Assembly: GCF_009604385.1 (NCBI RefSeq)
Contig: NZ_WEGJ01000046.1
Span: forward strand, 1-43,539
Direction: 5' to 3'
Source: Streptomyces smaragdinus
Lineage (GTDB): Bacteria; Actinomycetota; Actinomycetes; Streptomycetales; Streptomycetaceae
Length of the DNA: 43,539 nucleotides
The notes beneath the pieces were generated by a model. It was given only the letters and a program-made list of their open reading frames with translations. It did not search any database and was not told where the DNA came from. A program made the position numbers and the translations under genes. Positions 24,093 through 32,172 of the stretch are shown here, in pieces. The stretch's first letter is position 1. Each line of letters starts with the position of its first letter.

Positions 24093-25322
24093 ATGGCGGC
24101 GGAGGCGGGTACGCTGCGCGAGGACTACCACGCGCTGCTGGCGCGGCACGAGGCCATGCGGCTGCGGCGGAACCTGTTCGCGCCGGGGACACCCGCGCGG
24201 GAGGCGGGAAGCGCGTACGACGGGGCCGCGGACCAGCGGATCATCCTGCGGGATCTGCCGCTCGTACTGCCGTTCGATCAGCTGATCCTGGACCTGTACG
24301 CCGCGATGTTCGAGCGGCGGCCCTATCTGCGGTCGCTGTTCCCCGAGTCGATGGAGTTCCAGCGCGAGCATCTGGCGCGGATCTTCCAGTACCTGATCGA
24401 CAACCTGCACCGGCCCGACGCCATGGCCGCCACCCTGCGCCAACTGGGCAGCGACCACCGCAAGCTCGGGGTGCGCGAGGCCCACTACGAGGCCTTCGAG
24501 GAGGCCCTGTGCGAGGCGCTGTACCGCGGTGCCGGCCCGCGGTGGACGCGGGAGCTCGAGGGCGCGTGGACGCGGATGCTGCGGTTCGCCGTCGCCGCCA
24601 TGGTCGACGGGGCCGAGGCCGCGATGGGCGAGCCCCTCTACTTCACCGCCGAGGTCAGCGCCCATGAACTCCGCGGCGACGACCTCGCCGTCCTGCGCGT
24701 CCGTACGGCCGAGCCCTACCCGTACCGCGCCGGACAGTACGCCGCCGTCGAGTCCATGCTGCTCCCCCAGGCCTGGCGCCACTATTCCCTGGCCCGCGCC
24801 CCGCGCCCCGACGGCGAGCTGGAGTTCCACGTCCGGCGCACCGCCCGCGGCGGCGTCAGCGAGGCCCTGGTCGACCGCACCCGTGCCGGCGACACCCTGC
24901 GTCTGGGCCCCGCCCGCGGCACCCTGACGGCGGACGGCGAGCCGGCCCGCGACCTGCTGCTCGTCGCCGGCGGTACGGGGTGGGCACCGCTGCGCGCCCT
25001 GCTGGAGGACCTGGCCCGCCGCCGGGAGCCGGGCCGTGGCGCGCACCTCTTCCTCGGCGTACGCCACCGCGACGACCTGTACGACCTGCCGGCCGTCACC
25101 GGGCTCGAACAGCGGTGCCCCTGGCTGCGCGTGACCCCCGTGGTCGCCGGGGAGCACGGGACCGTCGCCGACGCCGTGGCCCGGCACGGCGACTGGTCGG
25201 GGCATGTGGCCTGCGTGAGCGGTCCGCCGCCGATGGTCGCCGCCGTGACGGACGTGCTCGCCGCCATGGGCGTGCCGCCGGAGCGGATCCGGCACGATCC
25301 GGCGGCGGCTCAGCCCCGGTAG
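24093..25322 (+). CDS. flavohaemoglobin-like globin/FAD/NAD reductase fusion
   Basis: A 409-residue cytosolic protein that should oxidise nitric oxide to nitrate or otherwise reduce O2/NO using NAD(P)H. After a ~50-residue N-terminal extension, the globin domain (about 52-175) shows distal Tyr69 (B10), Phe83 (CD1) and proximal His122 in DHRKLGVREAHYEAF. The reductase has the FAD motif RHYSL (229-233) and the NAD site VAGGTGWAPL (291-300). The start is ATG 24093 after GGGGAGGGGG. The globin N-terminus lacks the usual first-helix sequence of Hmp, which is replaced by the extension; this matches an actinobacterial subgroup of uncertain function. The 3' end overlaps the convergent gene by 13 bp. 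Confidence 0.88.
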   Translation: MAAEAGTLREDYHALLARHEAMRLRRNLFAPGTPAREAGSAYDGAADQRIILRDLPLVLPFDQLILDLYAAMFERRPYLRSLFPESMEFQREHLARIFQYLIDNLHRPDAMAATLRQLGSDHRKLGVREAHYEAFEEALCEALYRGAGPRWTRELEGAWTRMLRFAVAAMVDGAEAAMGEPLYFTAEVSAHELRGDDLAVLRVRTAEPYPYRAGQYAAVESMLLPQAWRHYSLARAPRPDGELEFHVRRTARGGVSEALVDRTRAGDTLRLGPARGTLTADGEPARDLLLVAGGTGWAPLRALLEDLARRREPGRGAHLFLGVRHRDDLYDLPAVTGLEQRCPWLRVTPVVAGEHGTVADAVARHGDWSGHVACVSGPPPMVAAVTDVLAAMGVPPERIRHDPAAAQPR

Positions 25323-26239
25323 ACCATGGTGCACAGCAGGGTCTTGCCGCTGTCCATGGTCCACGACCAGTACTGCGTCTGGTCGCCGGCGACCCGGCGG
25401 CACAGGCTCGGGTCCGTGCCCTTGGACGTGTTGTAGACGCCGGTGATGTGCATGACCTGGTTGTACGGGACGGGGACCTTCTTGGCCGTGCAGTCGACGG
25501 CCGTCAGCGCGCCCATGTCGACGATCCGGTTGTTCTCCTGGATGGCCAGGAAGCAACCGCCCACGTGGTAGATGCGGGTCAGACAGAGCTGGGTGGTCTG
25601 GCCCGTGACCGCCGACTGGTACGTCCAGACGCCGTAGTTGTCGTCGTTGCTGCAGCCGCTCGTCCCGCTGACCTGGACCAGGGCGTCCTCGCTGGAGCAC
25701 GAGACGGCCGCCGGGGGCTGCTGGTGGCTCCAGCGGTACTCGGACCGCCCGCCCTTGCCCGTGTCCCACACCGGCAGGCACGAGCCGACGGAGACGGCCT
25801 TGAACGCGTCCTCCACCGGGTCGGTGGCGACCGTGGGTTCGGTGGTGGGCTCGTCGTCGGTGCCGCCGCCGCTGCTGCTCGAACTGCCGCCGTCGCTGGA
25901 GCCGCCGCCGTCGGTCGAGACGCCGGAGTCGTACGTGTCGCTCGCGCTGGGGCTCGAGTCCGAGCCGCCGGCCGTGTCGTCGTCGCTGTCGCCGCCCGGC
26001 AGGACGACGATCAGGACGACGCCCAGTATCACGGCCAGGGTGACCATGATGGCGGCGACGACACCGTTGTGGTTCCCGCTCGGCTGCGGCGGGCCGGGCG
26101 GGAAGGACGGCCCGTACGGCGGAGTGCCGTACGGCGGCCCCGGCGGCTGCCCGGGAGGCGGCGGGCCCTGGGGCGGGCCGAAGCCGCCGGCCGGGTAGCC
26201 GTAACCGCCTTCGGGCGGCGGTCCGAACGGATTGCTCAT
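25310..26239 (-). CDS. SCO3897/LppU-type single-pass membrane protein
   Basis: A 309-residue protein. The N-terminal ~55 residues are Pro/Gly/Tyr-rich (GPPPEGGYGYPAGG), as in many actinobacterial membrane proteins, followed by one TM helix (VVAAIMVTLAVILGVVLIVVL, about 60-80). A Ser/Gly/Asp-rich spacer leads to an external domain with about eight Cys (CLPVWDTG, SCSSED, SGCSNDD, LCLTRIYHVGGCFLA, DCTAKK, LCRRV, LLCTMVY), likely disulfide-bonded. This pattern resembles the LppU/SCO3897 family, which has no known function. Monocistronic; it converges on the flavohaemoglobin gene and shares 13 bp with it. Confidence 0.75.
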   Translation of the reverse strand: MSNPFGPPPEGGYGYPAGGFGPPQGPPPPGQPPGPPYGTPPYGPSFPPGPPQPSGNHNGVVAAIMVTLAVILGVVLIVVLPGGDSDDDTAGGSDSSPSASDTYDSGVSTDGGGSSDGGSSSSSGGGTDDEPTTEPTVATDPVEDAFKAVSVGSCLPVWDTGKGGRSEYRWSHQQPPAAVSCSSEDALVQVSGTSGCSNDDNYGVWTYQSAVTGQTTQLCLTRIYHVGGCFLAIQENNRIVDMGALTAVDCTAKKVPVPYNQVMHITGVYNTSKGTDPSLCRRVAGDQTQYWSWTMDSGKTLLCTMVYRG

Positions 26240-26376
26240 GTGGTCCCCCCGTACTCACGGACGCAGTTGGCCCCGCATGCTATCGAGCGTGCGTGCTATG
26301 CGTACGGCGGTCGGTGCGGATCACGTCAGGTTCGCCGCAGGCCGTCCACGCCGGCAACCCGTCTTCGGCCGGGGGT

Positions 26377-26394
26377 CCGGGGGTTGTCCCCCGG
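26377..26394 (-). terminator. terminator of the deaminase/LLM operon
   Basis: A 7-bp stem, CCGGGGG (26377-26383) with CCCCCGG (26388-26394), with loop TTGT, lies 15 bp after the deaminase stop. Confidence 0.7.
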
Positions 26395-26408
26395 GAGAAC
26401 GCAGTACG

Positions 26409-26846
26409 TCAACCGTAGTAACCCTCCAACGCCACCCGCGCCTCCTCGTACAACGCCGGGCCCTCCTGCCGCACCTGAGGGAAGTCCCCCGACGGCTTGA
26501 GCGCGAGGAGCTGTTCGGTGGACATCGCGTACACCACCCGCCCCAGCCCGGAGCGGGCGAGCGCGCCGGTGCACATGCCGCAGGGCTGGCAGCTGGTGAA
26601 CATGGTGGTCGCCGCGGCGGCCTCGGGGGTCAGCTCGCGGGCCGCCCACCGGGCCAGCTTCAGCTCCGGGTGGGCGGTGATGTCGTGGTCGCCGAGGACC
26701 GTGTTGTACGACTCCGCCAGCACCTCGCCGTCGGCGGCGACGAGCAGCGAGCCGAAGGGGGCCTCACCCGCGGAGCGGGCCTTGGCGGCGAGGCCGACGG
26801 CTTCGCGCAGGAAGTGCTCGTCGTCGGGGCCGGGGATGGGGGTCAT
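26409..26846 (-). CDS. nucleoside/nucleobase deaminase (CDA superfamily)
   Basis: A 145-residue zinc deaminase. The zinc and catalytic motifs are HPE in DITAHPELKLARWA (about residues 58-60) and PCGMC in FTSCQPCGMCTGAL. The HPE variant, rather than HAE, is characteristic of one guanine deaminase/cytosine deaminase-like branch. It probably deaminates a free base or nucleoside rather than tRNA, because a tRNA-type TadA normally has HAE. Its ATG overlaps the stop of the LLM gene as ATGA, so the two are translated together. The functional link between them is not obvious. Confidence 0.85.
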   Translation of the reverse strand: MTPIPGPDDEHFLREAVGLAAKARSAGEAPFGSLLVAADGEVLAESYNTVLGDHDITAHPELKLARWAARELTPEAAAATTMFTSCQPCGMCTGALARSGLGRVVYAMSTEQLLALKPSGDFPQVRQEGPALYEEARVALEGYYG

Positions 26847-27685
26847 GGGTTGTCTCCGTTCGTCCGCGCCGCCGCCACCGCGGCCAGCGCCTGCCAGGCG
26901 GGCTGCGGCCGGCCGACGTCCGCGCCGCCGTCACCGCCGCCCAGGGGATCGAGTACGACCGCCTCCGCGCCGAGGTCCCGGAGCCGGTCGAGGTCGCCCC
27001 GCACCTGCCCGAGCGAGCCCTCTCCCGCGAGCCGCCCGTCCTCGGGGAGGGGCTCCGGCGTCAGCCGCAGGGCGATCCGCGGCGCGAACCCGACGTCCGC
27101 CCCGGCGGCCCGCAGCCGGGCGTGCCCCGCCACGAGCCACGGCATCGTCGCCCGCAGCGGATGCCACGCGTCGCCGTGCCGCACCGCCCGCCGCAGCCCG
27201 GCGGCGCTGTTGCCGCCGACCCACAGCGGCACGTCGCCGCCCGCGTAGTCCGCCGGGTCCGTCCTGGCCCGCCGCAGGGCGGCCAGCACCTCGTCGGTGA
27301 GCCGCCCCCGCTCCCCGAACGGCACGCCCAGCGCCGCGAACTCCTGCCGCGCCCAGCCCACCCCCACCCCGAGCACCAGCCGCCCGCCGGACAGGGCGCC
27401 CACGTTGGCGGCCATCCGGGCGGTCAGCAGGGGATGGCGGTACGGGGCGATCAGCACGCTCGTGCCCAGCCGCACCCGGCGGGTGACCCCCGCCAGCCAC
27501 GCCAGCGCGGTGAACGGCTCGTGGAACGGCGCCGGATACTGCTCGGCCACGTCCGGCGTCACCGCGACATGGTCGGAGAGCGTCAGCAGGTCGAACCCCA
27601 GCCCCTCGACCGTCTGCGCCCAGTCGCGCAGCAGGCCCGGGTCGGCGGCGGGGCCGAAGTTGGGGACGTTCACACCGATCTGCAT
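26843..27685 (-). CDS. LLM-class F420-dependent oxidoreductase
   Basis: A 280-residue luciferase-like TIM-barrel protein. Seen: MQIGVNVPNFG start, TVEGLGFDLLTLSDHVAVT, RVRLGTSVLIAPYRHPL, a SGGRLVLGVGVGWARQEF segment (the F420/FMN phosphate region) and DVPLWVGGNSAAGLRRA. These match the TIGR03619-like F420 oxidoreductase group of actinobacteria. It probably carries out a hydride transfer from F420H2 or a flavin; the substrate is unknown. The ATG at 27685 is 94 bp from the divergent Lrp gene. Confidence 0.88.
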   Translation of the reverse strand: MQIGVNVPNFGPAADPGLLRDWAQTVEGLGFDLLTLSDHVAVTPDVAEQYPAPFHEPFTALAWLAGVTRRVRLGTSVLIAPYRHPLLTARMAANVGALSGGRLVLGVGVGWARQEFAALGVPFGERGRLTDEVLAALRRARTDPADYAGGDVPLWVGGNSAAGLRRAVRHGDAWHPLRATMPWLVAGHARLRAAGADVGFAPRIALRLTPEPLPEDGRLAGEGSLGQVRGDLDRLRDLGAEAVVLDPLGGGDGGADVGRPQPAWQALAAVAAARTNGDNP

Positions 27686-27779
27686 GGCAACGAGGCTAGT
27701 CAGCCCCGTATCGCCGCCGGAAGAGACGATCCATGGGCTTCACTCGCCCGGGCCGGGATTTCCCCGGTAGTTTGGCCGG

Positions 27780-28298
27780 ATGGCCGAGAATCTCGATTCC
27801 ACCGACTGGGCGCTGCTGACGGAACTCCAGCGGGACGGCCGGATCCCGTTCACCGAGCTGGCGCGCCGGGTCAGCCTCAGCGCCTCCGCGACGACCGAGC
27901 GGGTGCGGCGGCTGGAGACGCTGGGGGTGATCACCGGGTACCGGGCGGTGGTCGATCCGGCGCAGGCGGGGCTGCCGGTGCTGGCCGTCGTACGGCTGAA
28001 GTACCCGGGCAACCGGCACGAGCCGCTGCACCGGCTGCTCGGGGAGCGGACGGAGATCCTGGAGTGCCTGCGCACGACGGGCGACGACTGCTACACGCTG
28101 AAGGTCGCCGCCGCCTCGATGGGTCATCTGGAGAACATCGTCGACGAACTGGCCGCCTTCGGCTCGACCACGACCAGCGTGGTCTACAGCGAACCGCTGC
28201 CCCTGCGGGGACCGGCCCCGCGCGCCGGCGGCGTCCTCCCGGGGGACGACCCCCGAATCCCCGGCCGGACAAGCGGGTCGGCCGGGCGCCGGGCGTAA
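27780..28298 (+). CDS. Lrp/AsnC family transcriptional regulator
   Basis: A 172-residue regulator with an N-terminal winged HTH (LDSTDWALLTELQRDGRIPF, SLSASATTERVRRLETLGVI) and a C-terminal RAM ligand domain (VLAVVRLKYPG, ...ECLRTTGDDCYTLKVAAASM). It probably senses an amino acid. The -10 element TAGTTT (27768-27773) ends six bases before the ATG and no ribosome site is present, so the transcript is probably leaderless. It is divergent from the LLM gene and may control it. The ~25-residue Pro/Arg/Gly C-terminal tail is an extension beyond the usual Lrp length. Confidence 0.88.
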   Translation: MAENLDSTDWALLTELQRDGRIPFTELARRVSLSASATTERVRRLETLGVITGYRAVVDPAQAGLPVLAVVRLKYPGNRHEPLHRLLGERTEILECLRTTGDDCYTLKVAAASMGHLENIVDELAAFGSTTTSVVYSEPLPLRGPAPRAGGVLPGDDPRIPGRTSGSAGRRA

Positions 28299-28349
28299 CC
28301 TCGCGAGGCGAATCCGAGCGAAGCCACCGTTCAGCTGTCCGTGTCCCCT

Positions 28350-28988
28350 TCAGGACTCCCGCGGCGCGATCCCGTGCAACACCGTCGTGACGACCCGCTC
28401 CGTGAACCCCGGCGGGATCACCGGCGCCCGGTACGGCCCCGGTTGGAAGAGGCCCGGGAGGATCAGTTCGTGGCAGGCGCCCATGATCATGGTCGCCGCC
28501 GCCTCGGGGCTGGCGGAGGCGGAGACGCGGCCCAGGGACTGTTCCGCGCGGAGGTAGTCGGCGAGGGCCGTGCGGAAGACGCCGCCGCCCTCCGGGAAGC
28601 CGTCCGCGTGGAAGAGGGCCAGGACCTTCGGCTGGCCGATCAGGCCCGCGAAGGCCGGGAGGATGCGGGCGATCACCGTCAGGCCGCTGTCGGTGTACGC
28701 GCGGAGGTTGGCGGCGATCTCGCCCTCGCCCGCCGTGGGGGCCGGGGGCGCCGTCTCCATCACCGCCCGGACATGCGCCCGCAGGGCCTGCGCGAGCAGC
28801 TCCTCCTTGGCCTTGAAGTGGTTGTAGAGGACCCCGTCCGCGACCCGCGCCTCGCGCGCGATGTCCCGTACGGTCAGGCCGGCCGTTCCGCGTTCGGCGA
28901 TGAGGCGGGCGGCCGTGGCGATCAGATGATCGCGCAGCGTCTGCCCGCCTCCGTCGTTCCGCAGGACCGCGGGTCGTCTAGGAGACAT
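28350..28988 (-). CDS. TetR family regulator of the adjacent ABC exporter
   Basis: A 212-residue TetR repressor: N-terminal HTH (TAGLTVRDIAREARVADGVL, YNHFKAKEELLAQAL) and an all-helical ligand domain. The ATG at 28988 (or the adjoining GTG at 28991) lies inside the permease gene, overlapping its end by 8-11 bp. Hence the repressor is the third gene of the ATPase-permease operon and is translationally coupled. A TACGCT -10-like box just upstream could also give a leaderless transcript. Two overlapping inverted repeats before the ATPase gene are likely its operators, giving autoregulation. Confidence 0.88.
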   Translation of the reverse strand: MSPRRPAVLRNDGGGQTLRDHLIATAARLIAERGTAGLTVRDIAREARVADGVLYNHFKAKEELLAQALRAHVRAVMETAPPAPTAGEGEIAANLRAYTDSGLTVIARILPAFAGLIGQPKVLALFHADGFPEGGGVFRTALADYLRAEQSLGRVSASASPEAAATMIMGACHELILPGLFQPGPYRAPVIPPGFTERVVTTVLHGIAPRES

Positions 28989-29706
28989 CACGCCCGAGCG
29001 TAGTGGACACGGCGATCACGCCGATCAGCGCGGCGTACCCGGCCAGCAGCACGCCCGCCCCGAGCTGCGGCAGCCCCGAGTCGTCCATGCGCGCCAGCGC
29101 CTGCCCCGCGGCCAGCGGCAGCCAGCGCGCCGCGCTGTCGCCGGTCAGCTGCGCGACGACGCCCTCCACGACCGCGATCCACGCCAGCGCGGCGGCGATC
29201 GCCCCGGCGAGGTTGCGGACGAGCGCCCCGACGCCGACGCCGATCGCGGCGAACGCGGCGTTCCACACGACGCTCCCCGCGAGCGTCCGCCACAGCCCCC
29301 CGTCGGCGGCGTCGAACGACCCCCCGTCGACGGCGACGGTCAGCGCGACCACCCCGAAGGCGGTCGCCGCGGCCACGACGCCGACGACCAGCCCGGCCGC
29401 CGTCTGCACGACGAGCTTGGCGGTGATCACCCGCCCCCGGCGCGGGGTGGTGAGGTACGTGTCGGTGACGGTCCGGTGACGGTGCTCGCCGGCCACCGCG
29501 AGGATGCCGAGGACCAGGGAGAAGAGCGCCGCCAGCCCGGCGTGCGCGGCGGACCGGCTCCAGGTGGCGGGGTCGGAGGAGTCGTCGCCGGAGACCACCG
29601 GGCCGATGGCCCCGGCGGTGGTGAACAGGGCGGCGGCGAGCAGCAGGAGCCAGGGACTGCGGACGGTGCGGAGCTTGAGCAGCTCGGCGCGGAGAAGGGT
29701 GTTCAC
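28978..29706 (-). CDS. ABC-2 type exporter permease
   Basis: A 242-residue membrane protein with about six TM segments: MNTLLRAELLKLRTVRSPWLLLL start, ILAVAGEHRHRTVTDTYLTTPRRGRVITAK between TM2 and TM3, then four more segments. This matches the ABC-2 permease family, which pumps drugs, lipids or peptides out. The GTG at 29706 follows AAAGGAA by 6 nt. It lies 32 bp after the ATPase gene and overlaps the TetR gene. The substrate is unknown. Confidence 0.85.
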   Translation of the reverse strand: MNTLLRAELLKLRTVRSPWLLLLAAALFTTAGAIGPVVSGDDSSDPATWSRSAAHAGLAALFSLVLGILAVAGEHRHRTVTDTYLTTPRRGRVITAKLVVQTAAGLVVGVVAAATAFGVVALTVAVDGGSFDAADGGLWRTLAGSVVWNAAFAAIGVGVGALVRNLAGAIAAALAWIAVVEGVVAQLTGDSAARWLPLAAGQALARMDDSGLPQLGAGVLLAGYAALIGVIAVSTTLGRDVS

Positions 29707-29738
29707 GGGTGTTCCTTTCGGTCGGTACGGAGGGGACT

Positions 29739-30638
29739 TCAGGGAAGTGCGGGGACCGGCACCCGGTCCTCCGTCAGCCGCAGGAACGCCTCCTCGAGGG
29801 AGGTCCCGGCCTCCGTCAGCCCGGACAGCGCGATCCCGGCCCCGGCGGCCACCCGCCCGATCTCGCCGGGGCTCGTCCCCCGCACCTCGAGCCCGTCCGC
29901 CCCTCCGGCGCTCACCTCGTGCCCCGCCGCGACCAGCGCGTCGCGCAGGGCGGCCGGATCGGGGGTGCGTACCGAGACGCACGGGTCGCCGAGGCCGGCG
30001 AGCGTCCCGTCGTAACGCGTCCGCCCCCGGCTGATGATCACGAAGTGGTCCGCCGTCTGCGCCATCTCACTGAGCACATGGCTGGACACGAGCACGCACC
30101 GCCCCTCCGCCGCGAGCGACCGCAACAGCCCCCGCAGCCACGCCATCCCCGCCGGATCGAGCCCGTTCGCCGGCTCGTCGAGGATCAGCACCCGCGGATC
30201 CCCGAGCAGCGCGGCGGCCAGCCCCAGCCGCTGCCGCATCCCCAGCGAGTACCCCCCGACCCGTCGCCCCGCGTCGTCGGCCAGCTCGACCATCCCGAGC
30301 ACCTCGTCGACCCGCTTCCGGTCGACACCCCCGGCGGTGGCGAGGATCCGCAGATGGTCCCGCCCGCTGCGCCCCGGGTGGAACCCGGTGGCCTCCAGCA
30401 TCGCGCCGACGACCCGGCGCGGATGCGGCAGCTCCTGATACGGACGCCCGCCGACGAGCGCCGTGCCCGCGGTGGGCTTGACGAGCCCGAGCACCATCCG
30501 CAGCGTCGTTGTCTTCCCCGCCCCGTTCGGCCCGAGGAACCCCGTGACCAGCCCCGTCGGCGCGGTGAAGCCGACCTCGTCGACCACCCGGTGCGAGCCG
30601 TAGAGCCTGGTCAGCCCGCGGACTTCGATGTCCGGCAT
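29739..30638 (-). CDS. ABC exporter ATPase (DrrA-like)
   Basis: A 299-residue ATPase powering the adjacent permease. Walker A GPNGAGKTT (36-44), Q-loop in the EATGFHPGRSGRDHL region, a variant signature YSLGMRQRLG, Walker B VLILDEPANGLDP and switch His in VSSHVLSEM. The C-terminal ~85 residues resemble the regulatory extension of drug/lantibiotic exporters of the DrrA/BcrA type. GGGGAGG stands before the ATG. The promoter region contains the candidate TetR operators. This is the first gene of a three-gene operon. Confidence 0.92.
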   Translation of the reverse strand: MPDIEVRGLTRLYGSHRVVDEVGFTAPTGLVTGFLGPNGAGKTTTLRMVLGLVKPTAGTALVGGRPYQELPHPRRVVGAMLEATGFHPGRSGRDHLRILATAGGVDRKRVDEVLGMVELADDAGRRVGGYSLGMRQRLGLAAALLGDPRVLILDEPANGLDPAGMAWLRGLLRSLAAEGRCVLVSSHVLSEMAQTADHFVIISRGRTRYDGTLAGLGDPCVSVRTPDPAALRDALVAAGHEVSAGGADGLEVRGTSPGEIGRVAAGAGIALSGLTEAGTSLEEAFLRLTEDRVPVPALP

Positions 30639-30650
30639 TGCTACCTCCCC

Positions 30651-30680
30651 ATGAATGTGCGTTCATGAACCTGTGTTCAT
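30651..30680. promoter_or_regulatory. two overlapping TetR-type operators
   Basis: ATGAATgtgcGTTCAT (30651-30666) and ATGAACctgtGTTCAT (30665-30680) are 16-bp inverted repeats on a 14-bp period. The junction GTTCATGAAC (30661-30670) is itself a perfect palindrome. They lie between a likely -10 box (TAGCAT on the minus strand, just upstream) and the ATPase ribosome site, well placed to block transcription. Confidence 0.75.
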
Positions 30681-30694
30681 GCTAGCGCGCACGG

Positions 30695-30729
30695 CTGCGG
30701 CCGTGACGGCGGATCCGTCACGGCCGCAG
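30695..30729 (-). terminator. terminator of the MerR-clamp fusion gene
   Basis: A perfect 15-bp stem, CTGCGGCCGTGACGG (30695-30709) with CCGTCACGGCCGCAG (30715-30729), with a 5-nt loop, begins 5 bp after the gene's stop. Confidence 0.88.
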
Positions 30730-30734
30730 GGGGA

Positions 30735-31802
30735 TCAGCTCTCCAGACGTACGGGCATCAGGAGCGAGAAGGCGTCCTTGGAGTCGGGCCGGCGGATCGC
30801 CACGGGCCCCGTGGGGGTGCCGAACTCCAGCACCAGCCGGTCCCGCGCCCCGGCGTCGAGGGCGTCCAGCAGGAACTCGCGGTTGACGGCGACGTCGCCC
30901 TCCTCGCCGACCGTCACCGTGCCGTCGCCGGTCACCCGCAGCAGGCTGAGCTCGCACGCCGTCCCGCCCGGCCCCTGCGCCTCGCCGGTACGGCTGGGAC
31001 CCTGGGCCACCTCCGTACGGAACGCCGTCACGTCGACGGTGGCGCGGGTGCCCTCCGGCAGCTGGACGAGGCGGCGGTAGTCGGGGTAGTCGTGGGCGAG
31101 GAGCCGCCCGGCCACCTCGCGTTCCCCCGCCGTCAGGGTCACCCGGTCGCCGTCCACGGAGAGCGTCACGGTGACGTCGTCGGTGAGCAGCGCCCGCATC
31201 GCGTCGACGAGGGGGGACGGCACGACGGCCTGGGCGCGGGGCCCGTCGTGGCCGCCGGCGGCGGCGCGGGCGACGGCCATCCGGTAGCGGTCGGTGGCCA
31301 CGGTACGGAGCGTGTCACCCTCGGCGTCGAACAGCACGCCGCCGAGGACGGGCAGCTCGGGATCGGTGCTGGCGGCGAACCGGACGGCGTCCAGGGCGGC
31401 GGCCAGTTCGGGTGCCGGGACGGTCAGGCGGACGGCGGTGGGGCGGGGCGGCGTCATGGGATTCTCCCTGTCTTCGAGAAGCGCTCGGACCTCGGAGAAC
31501 TCGACGCGGGCGGCCCCCAGCCGCTGCTCGAGGCGACGCAGATGCGCCTCGAGCAGCTTCCGTACCAGCTCGGCGTCCGTCCCGGACCAGCCGGCCAGCA
31601 CCAGCCGGATGTCGGCGACCGCCATCCCGGCCCGCCGCAGCCGCGCCACCAGCCGGGCCTCGGCGACCTGCTCGGGGCCGTACCGGCGGTAGCCGCTCAT
31701 CGGATCCACCCGGGCCGGTACGAGCACGCCCGCGCCGTCGTAGAAGCGCAGCGTGCTCGCGCTCAGCCCGCTGGCCCGGGCCATCTCACCGATGCCGATC
31801 AT
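30735..31802 (-). CDS. MerR-type HTH fused to DNA sliding-clamp (DnaN-like) domains
   Basis: A 355-residue protein. Residues 1-70 are a MerR DNA-binding domain (MIGIGEMARASGLSASTLRF, then YRRYGPEQVAEARLV). A helix of about 75-112 follows, the usual MerR dimerisation helix. Residues 118-355 match the beta clamp of DNA polymerase III, domains 2 and 3: ELPVLGGVLFDAEGDTL, VATDRYRMAV, HDYPDYRRLVQLPEG, VAVNREFLLDALDAG, and the C-terminal LLMPVRL typical of DnaN. Clamp domain 1 is missing. The ATG at 31802 has GGAGG 5 nt before it. Regulator rather than replication factor is more likely, but the role is unknown. Confidence 0.85.
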   Translation of the reverse strand: MIGIGEMARASGLSASTLRFYDGAGVLVPARVDPMSGYRRYGPEQVAEARLVARLRRAGMAVADIRLVLAGWSGTDAELVRKLLEAHLRRLEQRLGAARVEFSEVRALLEDRENPMTPPRPTAVRLTVPAPELAAALDAVRFAASTDPELPVLGGVLFDAEGDTLRTVATDRYRMAVARAAAGGHDGPRAQAVVPSPLVDAMRALLTDDVTVTLSVDGDRVTLTAGEREVAGRLLAHDYPDYRRLVQLPEGTRATVDVTAFRTEVAQGPSRTGEAQGPGGTACELSLLRVTGDGTVTVGEEGDVAVNREFLLDALDAGARDRLVLEFGTPTGPVAIRRPDSKDAFSLLMPVRLES

Positions 31803-31821
31803 CTCGTCCTCCACGTCCGGG

Positions 31822-31852
31822 ACTCTCGGCCCTCTACCAGGTCGAGGGTCAA
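31822..31852 (-). promoter_or_regulatory. MerR-type promoter with 19-bp spacer
   Basis: On the minus strand, TTGACC (31852-31847) and GAGAGT (31827-31822) are separated by 19 bp. An inverted repeat CCCTC/GAGGG (31830-31834 and 31844-31848) lies in the spacer. Long spacers with an internal repeat are the hallmark of MerR-controlled promoters, so autoregulation by the downstream gene is likely. Confidence 0.5.
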
Positions 31853-31860
31853 GCTCATGG

Positions 31861-32168
31861 GTCCGCAGTGCCCGCAAGGTGGAACGGATCGCGTGCGACA
31901 CGGACGCGGCCAACGACCACAACAAGGCGGCGGAGGGCTGCGTGGTCGGCAAGGTGCTCTACAACCACGGTCAACGTCCCCCCGAACCGCTTCGGCTGGG
32001 TCGAGACGGCCCCGGTCCCGCGCGAGACGCCGGGCTACTGGCGAATCACCCTGGACGGTGCCGGGGCACAACGTCCCGTACCCGAAGGACGGCACGAACG
32101 GCGTCAGCTCGTACACGGTGCTGCGCACGTCGAAGACGCCTCCGCGGGGGGAGCTGTGCGACGCGTAG
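31861..32168 (+). pseudogene. remnant of a protein gene broken by two frameshifts
   Basis: Three consecutive segments in three frames read as one plausible protein: KVERIACDTDAANDHNKAAE to VLYN (frame of 31861, to ~31955), TTVNVPPNRFGWVETAPVPR to ITLDG (next frame, to ~32050), and GHNVPYPKDGTNGVSSYTVL to GELCDA and a TAG at 32166. No start codon or ribosome site is evident. The parent may have been a secreted Cys-containing protein; I do not recognise the family. Sequencing errors could also explain the shifts. Confidence 0.5.
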
Positions 32169-32172
32169 CACG

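Noticed and set aside
28299..28349. CCTCGCGAGG palindrome as a terminator between the Lrp and TetR genes
   Set aside because: A 10-bp self-complementary stretch without a loop cannot form a useful hairpin; it may be chance.
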